A stretch of DNA of 64,000 nucleotides, from assembly GCF_035083965.1 (NCBI RefSeq), contig NC_089726.1, positions 10,731,501 to 10,795,500 of the forward strand. Direction: 5' to 3'. Below are positions 46,482-57,300 of the stretch, one piece after another. The stretch is from Branchiostoma lanceolatum (Eukaryota; Chordata; Leptocardii; Amphioxiformes; Branchiostomatidae). The notes under the pieces were generated by a model. The model was not told the origin of the DNA. It saw only the letters and a list, made by a program, of their open reading frames with translations, and did no database searches. The position numbers and the translations under genes were made by a program. Positions within the stretch are counted from its first letter, which is position 1. Each line of letters begins with the position of its first letter.

Positions 46482-47940
46482 ACGTTTATATATATCCTCA
46501 CGTTAAATCGGTTGATGTCAACATTAGTTTCAGATTGTCAAATCACCATATTACAGCGTTGATCAACGTTTTATATGGGTGTCGCAAGTCTACAGCTATT
46601 CACCTATGAATGCACACCTTGTAGAAAAGCATGTCGCCTGCAGTGCAGGTATCCTATCTGTATGCGCTTGCGGGGGTCACCAGCTGATCGTACGGAAGTG
46701 GAAGAGGGACTCCTAATTCTAATCCACGGAGGGGGAATTTATAACTTTTAACAGTTAACTTCTCAAGTTTACACGTAAACCTACTCAGATAAATGAAATA
46801 CTATTTGTAATATATTTGATGGCTTAAATGATGATTTAAGTGATGTTCCTTTTCATTACATAAAACAATAGGCACCTGTGTACCTGTGAGGACCCCTATA
46901 ATGAGGACCAAAGTGGAGTATTCCATCTGATCATAATGACAACAATGGCGGCCTTGGGCAAGGTTCGAAGGAGCCCTGGCAGATTCCTTATCGAAATTAT
47001 CGATTAATGTCAACAAATAATCGCCATTGAGACAGGTAAGAACCTTTCTTCTCTCGAGGTTGCGATGTCGTATAAACTGGTGTAAGAATGGGGTCCAAAA
47101 TACGCCCGGAAAGACTTTGACAGTGGGGGGTTTTGCGGGCAGATTCACCGGTCCCGATGCGTGGTCGCGCTGTCGTGTGTGCACCGCATTTTTGACCTAC
47201 TACTGTTTCTGAAACATCCCTTGGTAAATATGTGCTTATGAACACCTTTTCCTGTAAATACATCAATAAACATCTGCAGAAATGCACTGAAATGAGCTAG
47301 CATGGACGTATTTCCCCTCCGAAATAAAGCAGTCATATGTTGAGGATTAGCATGTTTGGCAATGTGGCAACGCGCTATGTGTGTGGTCACGTTACGCATG
47401 GTAGTTGTCAAAAAATGGGGCGCCCAAAATTGCACTGAAGAAAAGTATACTTCGCACTGTTAGTGTTAAAGGTAAATAATCGCGTACTTTGCGCTTTGCA
47501 GGGGTCAATAAGTGATTCCATAGTTCAGTGCCCTGTTTAAGCAGTGACATAGCAGAGTTATCAAGCAAGCCGGCTCATTCCTAGTAGCGCGTTTTGATTG
47601 CGTGGGGGCGTGGCAACCCAAATAATGTAAACTGAACTGATTGAATAAACAAGAAATTAAATCGAAACAATTACTTGAGGATTTTTGTAATAATTTGGAC
47701 TCCTCAGCCAGAATGGTGAGATGTATAATACTATAAACCACAAACTGTGTACATATTGTGGTTTCTCCCCCCCCCTCAAAATGTGTGCGCTCCCAGTTTT
47801 ATCTGAACCCATAGTATTGTACACAAAGTAACAAAAACATGTAGATTCATTCGCATAAGTTGTCAATACATAATTTCCTTGTTCCCAGTTGCGCTACACC
47901 TTGTGTACTTTTCCCTCAATCCCCGACAGTTGGAACTGAG

Positions 47941-49878
47941 ATGACTCTTGCCTCAACGTCAGCAGCAACGACTGTTACCATGGCAATGCCGACGTCCAGC
48001 GGCACCCAGGACACCAGCGAGGAGCGCCGTATCAACTCCTACCTGTTTGACGACCCAAGGAAAAAGTCCCGTAACTACCTGGACACCCACAAGAACATTG
48101 AGAAGAAACGTAGAGACCGTATCAACTCTAGTCTCACTGCGTTGAAGTCCATAATTCCAGAGTGTAAGGCCTATGGCAAGAAAAAATTGGACAAGGCAGA
48201 AATACTGGAAATGACATTGTCTTACTTAGACAAAATACATAGTAGTGGCTTTACCTTAAAGAAGGAGGAGCAACAAACTCCAGGGAACTGGGCAAAGCAA
48301 CTCATGCAATGGGTACACCAGGAGAAAAAGAATTTCCACACTGTGGATGAGTTTGTGAATGCATTACTGACACATTTGCAGACTTGTGTCGTCAGCGGTA
48401 GTTTTGCTCCTGTGGATCTTAAAGGTATGCTGCAAGGCACGTCTGGGCAAGATAGTCATCTGTCACAATCTGTCGTTACCTGTCAAGCTCAACCAGCCGT
48501 CACCAGTAACACAGCTGCTGTCCCAAGCACCTCTAGCCAAAGTCATGTCACCTCCATGTCTTCAATGTCCCAGTCTCCAGCCAACACAGTGACCAGTGCT
48601 ACCTCAGGAAGCCATCAGAATGGACTGATGCGAGCACGCCCCCCTCCCCCACCCAACGTCACCCCTGCGATCTTCCTGCAGGCGACCAGTTTCCAGGCTC
48701 GTCTGCGAGCTCAAGCGGCTTCGCATGTCTCTGCAGCACCAACCATGCAGCAACAGGTGTTTCCCTCTGCTGCCATCATTCTACAGCCTCAACAACAACA
48801 ACAACAACAACAAGCCATACCCTCCCAACAGGTCATCAACGTGTCACAACCCATTGACCTCACCCAACAGTGCAACTCTAAGCAGAGAGATGTCCTTGAC
48901 CTCCGGATGACCTCCCAAGGTCGTGAGCAACTGGTGGCATCCAATCAGTGCATCCAAAGACTTCAGCAACTCATCGACCAGCACAGCATGCAAGAACAGA
49001 GCCTGATGCATGTGCAGCCTCAGAATGTACAGATGCCAAATGCAGTCCCATATGTGGAATCCACAGCAAGCCAGGCTTCAGCATACACACAGAACATGGG
49101 AGGAAATTTACAAGGGAATGACCTTTCGTTCATAAACAGTTCTTCGCAAGCCTACATTCTTGCCGAGCTCCCAGCGGGAGTGCTGTTGCAAGATAGAATG
49201 CTTGGCTCAGTAGGGGAGATGCTTTCGGATGGAACAGCCATGGATACTGTCCCAACTGTTCCCACAAACGGTAAGAAACAAACTTTTATCCAATGCTAAG
49301 AAGGAAATCTTGCAGTACTATTTGTGGTAACGATAGTTCAATAAGTTCTTATTGAACTGGACCAAGCTTTATTGGTGAATTTCTTTTGCAAGTACACAGT
49401 TCAAAACAGTACAACCTCAGTCAAGATGTCTGACTTGCTAATTCTAAGAAGAATGAGCACATTCAAGACGTATGAAAGAAATAGTGCAGTGCGCAGTTAT
49501 TACTAAATGTGTGTTGTTGTTCGTGTTTTCCGTCACAGACAGTGACACCAGCTACCACAACCCAGAACAGCTCCAAGTGCCCGGCATCGGGGAGTCACCA
49601 GTCACAGAGTTTGTAGATCCCAGCGCTCTCCACGTGTCTGCTGTTGTGGATGACTCAGCTCTGATGGGTAACTTTGGTTGTTGTTTTTTTAAGGAAAAAA
49701 AGACTTGTTGATCACCTCTTCCTCAATGTCTTACATGGTATAGCCTAGTTTGTTTAAGGTCAATGTCCTTTTAGACACAGAATTTTGTCAAGTCATTCCA
49801 TAATGTGTTCCAGGGACCCCTGACCTTCCATCGTGGAGTAACAGCCCAATCAGTGCCTTGGAACAGGCCCCGACGTGA
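47941..49878 (+). CDS. bHLH-Orange transcription factor (Hey/HELT/clockwork-orange-like), 3 exons
   Basis: A nuclear DNA-binding repressor-type protein of 507 aa. Exons are 47941-49270, 49539-49667 and 49814-49878, with phases closing at the TGA. The start follows a strong acceptor (CCCCGACAG, 47930); the same frame is open upstream to 47860. The bHLH (about 47-101) reads LDTHKNIEKKRRDRINSSL, then KLDKAEILEMTLSYLDKIHS. The basic region has Asn (KN) where Hairy/E(spl) proteins have the diagnostic Pro. An Orange-like helical region (about 116-150) has QLMQWVHQ...FVNALLTHLQTC. The long C-terminal region is Ser/Thr/Gln-rich with a polyQ run (CAA repeats at 48793-48811). No WRPW, YRPW or similar end motif is present; the protein ends ALEQAPT. 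It is likely related to Hey/HELT/DEC groups, but the exact orthology group is uncertain. Confidence 0.88.
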
Positions 49879-50728
49879 CCAAAGGTTCAAGCACTGCACA
49901 ATCACCGCTACTGTGGATAAAGTTCAGTGCAATTCTACCATACAGGTTCAGTCTCTGGTATTGTAATGATAATAATAGAGTGAGACAAAATTGTTTCCAT
50001 AGCTGGTATGATCTTTCCTTGTATGGTCTGTTGACAAACACAAAGATTATGTGCAACCTGTAGTAAAAAGTACATCATGCCTTAAAGGCCTTCTTTGTAT
50101 GATTTTTGGCAGAGAAACTGAACGTCTCCAAAGTGCAAATTCAAAAGGAAATTACTACCTAATCAGAGCTATCAAAATGTTGTTGTTTTTCTGACATTCT
50201 GATAATTCAGTTATGACTGAGCAGAAAAGTCATCTGCTGTTTACTGGTTTGACAAACTTTCCTAGCACAGCCAGCAAGGTTGTATCTTAAGGTGCTCTGT
50301 TGTAGTCTGTATAGCTCAATTGTATCTTGCTTTATCATTGTAAATATGTAATATGCACAAGATGGATTCTAAGCCACCCAAAACTGAGATTGTGTCAAAG
50401 GTAGCACTCAAGTTGAATTGAATTGATTAATGTCTAGTTTTGTGAGAAGTTGCTCTAGAATGTACTGCCAAAGACTGTAAGCTATCTGCACAGTACAGAG
50501 ATGCTTCAATGCCAGAACAGAACAAATTTAGTTCCATAGATGCAGTGATGGGTAAAAGCTATTATGATAGTTGACGTTGTACAACGTATGCCACACCTGT
50601 GACATAAGTATTAATTTGTTGCAAAGACATTTGTAGTACAGATGCGATACCTGCACCATGAAAGCTTGTTGTAAGCTAATCCTATTCATAGTGAGGTGTC
50701 ATGTGACTGGTGCCAACCAATAGTAGTA

Positions 50729-50900
50729 CAGTCAAACCTGCTCAAGAAGGTCACTCAGAAGACTGATAAAATCTAGTCAATTGGACATGTGGTGACTATG
50801 GACAGGATTCTTAATGCTTGTGTCAATTGGAAAAATGATCTAAGGAACCACCAAAAAGTGATCACACAAGCCAGGTGGTCCTTATACAGAGGTTGTCACT
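50729..50900. mobile_element. MITE with CAGTCAAACCTG end, second copy
   Basis: It starts TA|CAGTCAAACCTG at 50729 and follows the PEX1-intron element at 16405-16574 (GGATTCTTAATGCTTGTGTC, AAAATGATCTAAGG, GGTGGTCCTTATACAGAGGT, GTCACTTGT). The right terminal repeat is not recognisable. Confidence 0.55.
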
Positions 50901-53313
50901 TGTCTAGAAATCCTCCTGTAACTTTCTGCATCCAAATTGGTATCACATGACAGCTCAATGACAGCAGTATATCACATTGTACCAACCCTAAATCTTGTAT
51001 GTTGAACAACGGTTTTGTGAGATTGAAGATACAGGTGCAGGCTTACAGCTGGTTGTAAGTGTGGGAAAGATGTCTGCCGCTAGGAACGCCTTATTTGTGG
51101 TATCTACCTCAATTCTTCTGTACATTAAGCAAGCCAAATTCACTTTCCTTCTAAAGTGTTAGGAGGTAATTAATGAATTATTTGCATAGTAATTATAGGG
51201 CTGTATAGAAAACACTGTCTTGCTCTCTCACTATCTGGCTTATGGTCAAGAAATAATGAGGATAACAGTGTGAAATAAAAGCGACCATTTGGCAGTTCTA
51301 CATTGTATGTATCAAAGGCAAAATGTCATATTTTTTTATAATGTCTAACAGCCCTAATATACATGTATGGTGTCCATATGATAAGAGGAATAATGTATGC
51401 CAAAAAAATTTTCCTAGGTGTTTAGATTCTTGCCCAAAGATCAGCTGTTGTTTCTATTATGTCAAATAGTTTTTTGTCCAGAAAGACATTTACTGCTATA
51501 ACAAAACTATAGCAGTACAGCATAGAAGAGGACAAGCTGTATACATAGAATTGCGGTGTGACCCTCTTCCCTTATATCCTGCATCCTCATGCTAAATATA
51601 ACAACAAAAAAAGCCAAATCAAAGAATGAACCTCAAAAGTGCAACCTAGAAATTTAGATTGTAAATACAGAGTAACAATGTCGTGCCATTGCTAACTGTC
51701 ATGGACAACTGTAAAAAGATGTATTGACATTTTGTATGGGAGAGAGTTGTGTGTTATGGTAACTATAATATCTCTAATTTATGCAGTACTTTTAAGGCTG
51801 TTTCTAATGTTTGTACTTCTGTTGGTGCTTGTAACAACGGGTCAAGCTACCTTATTTAGACAGTGAAGATTCTACAATGTGGGACTTCCTTAAGTGCTAG
51901 TAAATACTGCTGTTTCAAATTATTTATCTAATGGCTAAAGTGATTGTAAGAAACCAGAAAAGGTGTACAAGTTTCTCTCTCTAGAATTGCATTCATTTTC
52001 TTATTTTCATTGATGTCAAACACTCATCCCACTGATCATTTTCAAGAGATTACACGTGTAACTGTTTTTTGAAACTCTTGCATTACTGTTTGAGATTGCA
52101 GTTTTAGATATCCATTATTCTGATTATTATAAGATTCCCCATGACTTCATAATTTTATATGTCCCTGTATGGCTTACTAACCTCCCGTGCAATTGGTGCT
52201 TGGTAAGACCAAGCTCTGTAATAAGACCAAGGGTTCATCTCTTAGAAATATTTATATTGTCTGATTGATATTATCCACAATATCAAAGTATATGTGCATT
52301 ACATAGCAGAAGCATGTAGATACTTTGTCCATACTTTGTGTTAATATTGCTACCAGTTTGTTATTGAATTCTTCTTACTAAGTATTAGGCTAACTCACAG
52401 CAGTTGCCTTGTTTATGCCAATTGAATCTCATAACTTGTATAAACTGTTGCCATTGATTACTGAGCTTCTATATGCACATTCATTATGTTGAATGTTTAG
52501 CAAAGAACACATAGAAAAGCATGGATGGTCCTTCATGCTGGCATGTGTTCTATACACTATGCTGCTGCTGTAACAAATCTACTGGTAACTTGCCAAATAC
52601 TTGTAACTGTTACCAGAACGATAAGATTTGCTGCCATGTTATAGTATGTTACTCTCTTTTGACCTCTATTTGTTTGCAAATGACAAGTTTGTAATAATTT
52701 TTTTCACTGACCTGAAATATAGGGCTGATCATTGACCTTTGAACTGATCTGATTTGCATTTAGCTAGAGGTCAAAGGTTGGGTGCATGTGAAGTCAGAGA
52801 ATAATATGAAAGTAGCTTGCTTAGACTAAGCAGGAAAAATAACTCAGGATGAGGCATGATACAAATAGATCAAGCTGTTGTTGAAGTGTCTGTATAAATG
52901 CTAATGAAACTAAACATTTGCCAATAGAGATGAGTATCACTGCCATGCCTCTGTACCTGTGGCCAGAAGTGCAGCCTAGAAATGCAAAAAATCAAATTCT
53001 AAGAGGAATGATAAAAAAAGTATTGTGCCCAAGCCAGACTTAAACCCCTTCTTATTTATAGGATTACTCTGAAGATGTCCACGATTCTACAGCATAAGAA
53101 ATATGATATATATAAGATAACATTTGCTTATAATATTTTACAATATTCATGGCCTATGTTAGCATAAGTCATCAGTTTTGAGTTGCTAAAGATGGGCAAA
53201 GCTTCATTTTACAAGTACTTAATTTGCCTGCATCATCATTCAGTACTGTCAGAATATGAAGAAAAAAAAAACAATATTGTCATGACAGAGCTTTGCAAGT
53301 TCCCTTGTTTTAT

Positions 53314-53341
53314 CAAGGAGGTTTTATATAAAACCTCCTTG
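53314..53341. repeat. Perfect 28-base palindrome
   Basis: CAAGGAGGTTTTAT is followed at once by its exact reverse complement ATAAAACCTCCTTG. The related hairpin at 59672-59737 shares the TCAAGGAGG end, so this may be a minimal MITE. Confidence 0.7.
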
Positions 53342-54396
53342 GTTTTATGTATGATTGTGTTCTTAAATGTATGTTCCTGTGTTGCTTCACTATATCTTTA
53401 CCATATGATATGAGCCTTAACAATGCAATCTCTAGATTTTAGTTAAACTTTATAATATGTATGATGTACACTCCATACAACTACTGTACATGTATATTCA
53501 TTATATACATGAATGACACTTCGAAGTGAAAGATCATGAAAGGTACATGTATTAGTAAGTGTAACACTGTTATGGAATATGAAACCTTCAAGCCTACATG
53601 GAACTTTCTACACTGAAAAACAATCTGACAAACCAAGCCCAGATCTGTTGTATAATTTACTTGCCAATGAGTTACTTTTACAATTTCTGTAGGGCACTCT
53701 GTATGAGTTGTGTGGGTGAGTACGCACAAAAGGTCAGACCAGGTGTACTGTGAGTTCAATCCCCTCCACACACGCAGACATACACATTGAGGAAAAGATG
53801 CCAATAAAAGCGAATTTGTGTCAGCTAATTTCCTTTGTGTGCCATTTGTTTAATTATAAGATTACTTTTTACCGTGATTTATAGAGTATGATTACGGTGA
53901 ATTACTTTTGAGTTTTCATAGATATAGTCCGCACATACAAGCTGACTATCCTGTAATTATTAGTTGCCAAAAGAACAATCGTCATTCCCGGTATTGTGAA
54001 GGAAACGGGGTGTCAGTCAACTTGAATTATCTAGTAGACGTTGTTCAACATTGTTCTTGTGTAAAGTGATGGGTTTGGATGTTGTGTCTTGAGAATGTCC
54101 GGTGTCATTCAAATCAGTAAGATCTCTGTCAGACCGCACAGCATCTATTTAGTGGAAAGCTTCCCATGGGTTCTCCCCTTGCCTTCTCAGAACGTGAGTC
54201 CTTGCCAAATAATTGTTTGACGTCACTTCCTGTTATTTTGCCCGTCCCTGCATTGTGCCAAAGTGTCAGGATCTCCTGTCTGTCAGAGTGTGGCGCAGGC
54301 GCACTCAGCTCAGCCAGAAAGCCTTACCTCAGCAGTAGAGAAGCAAAGTCATCACTTGACTTCCTCCGCAGTCAGGGTCGGATCGAGTCGCACACC

Positions 54397-57300
54397 ATGA
54401 CTCAGGCACAAGGTGAGTTCGTCAAGTTTTCTACCAGCCACACTAGTCAGGGTTGCGTCAGTCCGTATTTGTATATGGTGCAAGTGTTTGCTTCTTGATA
54501 ACTTATCGTCCACTGGTGTCTTGACCGTTGATCGGTCCCAACTTGAGGAGGTCCATAGAACCCCGTTGGTTGTTCGTAAAACAAAAGAGGTTGTAATATT
54601 GAAGTTGTATTTCAGACTGGTGCGACACAACGCCAAGCTGGTAACTAAATATAACTTTCTTCTCACATAGAAAGCTAATGTCGAACATGATCCTTCTAAA
54701 ATGGAAATTATGCTGAGATGAGTTTGACATTGACAGCAACGTTAGTGCCACAACCCAGTAATAAATTATGATGCACTATTTTCTCCAGCAGAATTCAAAG
54801 AATATCCCGTTTGCATGATAAGCCGTTCCACACAAGCGTGAGATCTAGATCTTTCTTGTTTTTTCAACAGTGTCCGCATGTAAATGTAAAAGACCCCCCG
54901 TTGCGTTTAAAGTTTGCAAGACTGTGGCTCTTAGATGCGCGCGAAATCCAGCAGACAGGCCGCATTGTTACCTATTCACAGTTTCTTTGAATGGTTGGAG
55001 AAGTGTTGAATACTTCCTTGTTTTCGAAGTTTCCACAGTGTCACGTGATGTCTTCAGCCAAAGTTTGCCAGAGTCAGCATGACCTTTCACGGGAAAGTTC
55101 AGTGGAGTTCAGGACTTTGCACTGACGAAAATATTGGAGTCAAGACTTTGTACTGACGAAAGTGTCAGAATACGGACGGAAAATATAGTTGCAGTGAGCC
55201 ATGCCATCGATCATGACGTTGCAATAAAGCTGCCATTAATTTAATTGGCCCACTATCTGATGATATTGAGCTAACTAAGAAACCACTGAGCAACACAAGG
55301 AAGTTCCTGGTTGGCACGGCTTCAAATCCGTGTCTAGAATCCGACAAGGCACAGTTTGGTTCCAATAACAGAAGTAGACTTACACGTCTGGAGGAAATGT
55401 TGGCATGTAAGATGTTGACCAGGATCGGCCCACTGGCAAAAGCCATTTCACTTGTCGTAACATTACGTCACTCAAAACCTCATGCCGACGTTGTGTGAAA
55501 AATTCCTCCAAATGTTTGAAGTATTAAAAAGCGTCAAGAGAGGGCTTATCGCTCTTTAATGTCAAGATTATACCAATGTCCTTGCTTGTACTATTACGTT
55601 CTTCATCTTTATTTGTTAAACCGTACACGTAAATCATATATCGATAATGACTTGTTTAATAGCATTTCTTGGACATAGCGACGTTCTAAGTGTCTGCATT
55701 TTGTCCGTCATATCTCCAGCTCTTTCCGTTGTAACGGCGATCCTGCTGTTGAGCGGCGTTGCGGCCTTTGACTTTGATGTGGGGGGCATCTGTGAAGATG
55801 AGAACGAGTCCTGTGCGTGTGGATCCACCGGTCTGAACTTCGTCATCTCTTACAAGGCGTGAGTCACTTTTACACTTTCATTCCTCCAAGCGTGTTGAAG
55901 ACGACATAGCACTGGATTGGTCCCATTTCAGTTATATTCCACTCAATTTATATCGTTCTTGATTTCTCCACTCACCTACATGAGATTACAATCTACCGAC
56001 GTCTGAAACTTAGTGCTGGCTTCGTTTAGATTAACAAGTTGTACAGTACGAGCATAAGTTGCCTCTTAATTAATGATACATACTCGTACAGTTATAGGAT
56101 GTTTGTATTCATGTGACTTAGTAGGAAGTAACTCAACTATGAAAGATTTGTATTTCTTGAAAATTTTCAACGAGGCGCCCTTCAATATCAATCCGCAGAT
56201 GTGCAGCGTTCTACCGCTGGAAGCCGTACTGCCGCCCCTGCGGTGACGTAGACCACAATGACGTCTGTCAACAGTACCGCTACTGCGCCGAGTGCCGTGA
56301 CCTCAAGTACACGGAAACTGACGGCTGCAGCAGGTGTCCGGATAACAAGTACGGGAAGTTCTGCACCTTAGGTCAGTCTGAACATTCTATACGGTCTTTT
56401 AGTTGACAATTTCACTTTTCAATGCTTTCTCATTTGAATCTGTACTAACAAAAATATGACTATGTACAGTACACCTGGTTTCGTAGTAAGAAGGTATGCC
56501 ATTTTAATGATGTTCTCAAAAGTTTCTAACGGGTGCTTATAAGATTCGTGATTTAGTATTTCCATCTTGCTCTTATCTAATGGTGCGTTTTTTGTTTTCT
56601 TTTCCCTTCAGATTGTAATTGTCGGAACGGAGGTGTTTGTAAGTCGGATGGGAGATGCGAATGTTCGGCGGCATTCCATGGTCGATACTGTCAGCACGAA
56701 ATTGGTCAGTTCTGTCTTCTGTTACAAGAATATACACATGTATACATTTCATGTATTTTCTACTTGATGACACTCTACAATTCTAAATCTGAACGACACA
56801 GAAAATATGTGTGCGCTTGCGCAAATTTGATTTGTCAACTTCTTTTACCTTGTCGCTTCCTCCAGCGCCAGAAGTGATTTGTCCTGACCGGGGGACGCCA
56901 TCTAACGGTCAGTTGAGATCACGACCCTCGGCCAGCTACACGGAGGGGTCGACGGTCCGTTTTGAGTGCAACGACGGCTACGTCTTGCATGGGTCCAGCA
57001 CGTCCCGATGTCAGTCATCCGGGAGTTGGAGCCACGCACTTCCTTCGTGTGGTAAGACACAGGGAGAACACTGTCTAATGAATGAAGTCACAATAAATAT
57101 ATAACATTTACATGAATCAAAAACATTTTCTATACTTTTTTCGATCTTACTGTGGCAATATCTAGGTATCTGCGAAGACAAAGGTTTGGCTTTGCCGAGT
57201 TTGTGCGACCCACGTCTTTCCTTTTTTTTCTGCAGTGAGGGTTTGCCAAGACCCGGGCACGCCTACCCACGGTGGTGTGGCCGGTACCGGACACCGACGC

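Larger units (their letters stand above)
43628..47940. other. Intergenic between FGF and bHLH genes, repeats only
   Basis: Contains the Pack-MULE-like element (44580-45769) and a palindromic MITE (46289-46481). CAACAG|GTAGGTG near 44003, minus strand, could be the donor of an FGF 5' UTR exon. TTTTCCCTC...CCCCGACAG at 47908-47930 is a likely acceptor before the bHLH start codon, so a 5' UTR exon of that gene may lie upstream. Otherwise nothing was recognised. Confidence 0.5.
49879..54396. other. Probable long 3' UTR of the bHLH gene and intergenic DNA
   Basis: AT-rich with no coding exon that I can support. AATAAA at 51274-51279 is one candidate poly(A) signal for the bHLH gene. The stretch contains a MITE copy (50729-50900) and a perfect 28-base palindrome (53314-53341). 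The last few hundred bases should hold the promoter and 5' UTR of the protease gene, but no clear core element was seen. Confidence 0.5.

Noticed and set aside
46801-47184. Minus-strand frame with a signal-peptide-like MEYSTLVLIIGVLTG followed by a GT
   Set aside because: It could be a first exon, but no partner exon was recognised downstream, and such hydrophobic starts arise by chance.
47145-47435. Minus-strand 96-codon frame rich in His/Thr/Arg
   Set aside because: No family match. The region has loosely inverted sequences (GTGCACCGCATTTTTGAC / CAAAAAATGGGGCGCCC) and is more likely an old repeat.
48760-48910. CRISPR-like or tandem array from the CAA repeats
   Set aside because: It is the polyglutamine run in the bHLH coding exon; there is no spacer structure.
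55224-55497. Plus-strand open stretch ([19 protein letters not shown]) in the first intron of the factor C-like gene
   Set aside because: No start codon, no clear splice sites and no recognisable family. It may be a repeat remnant.
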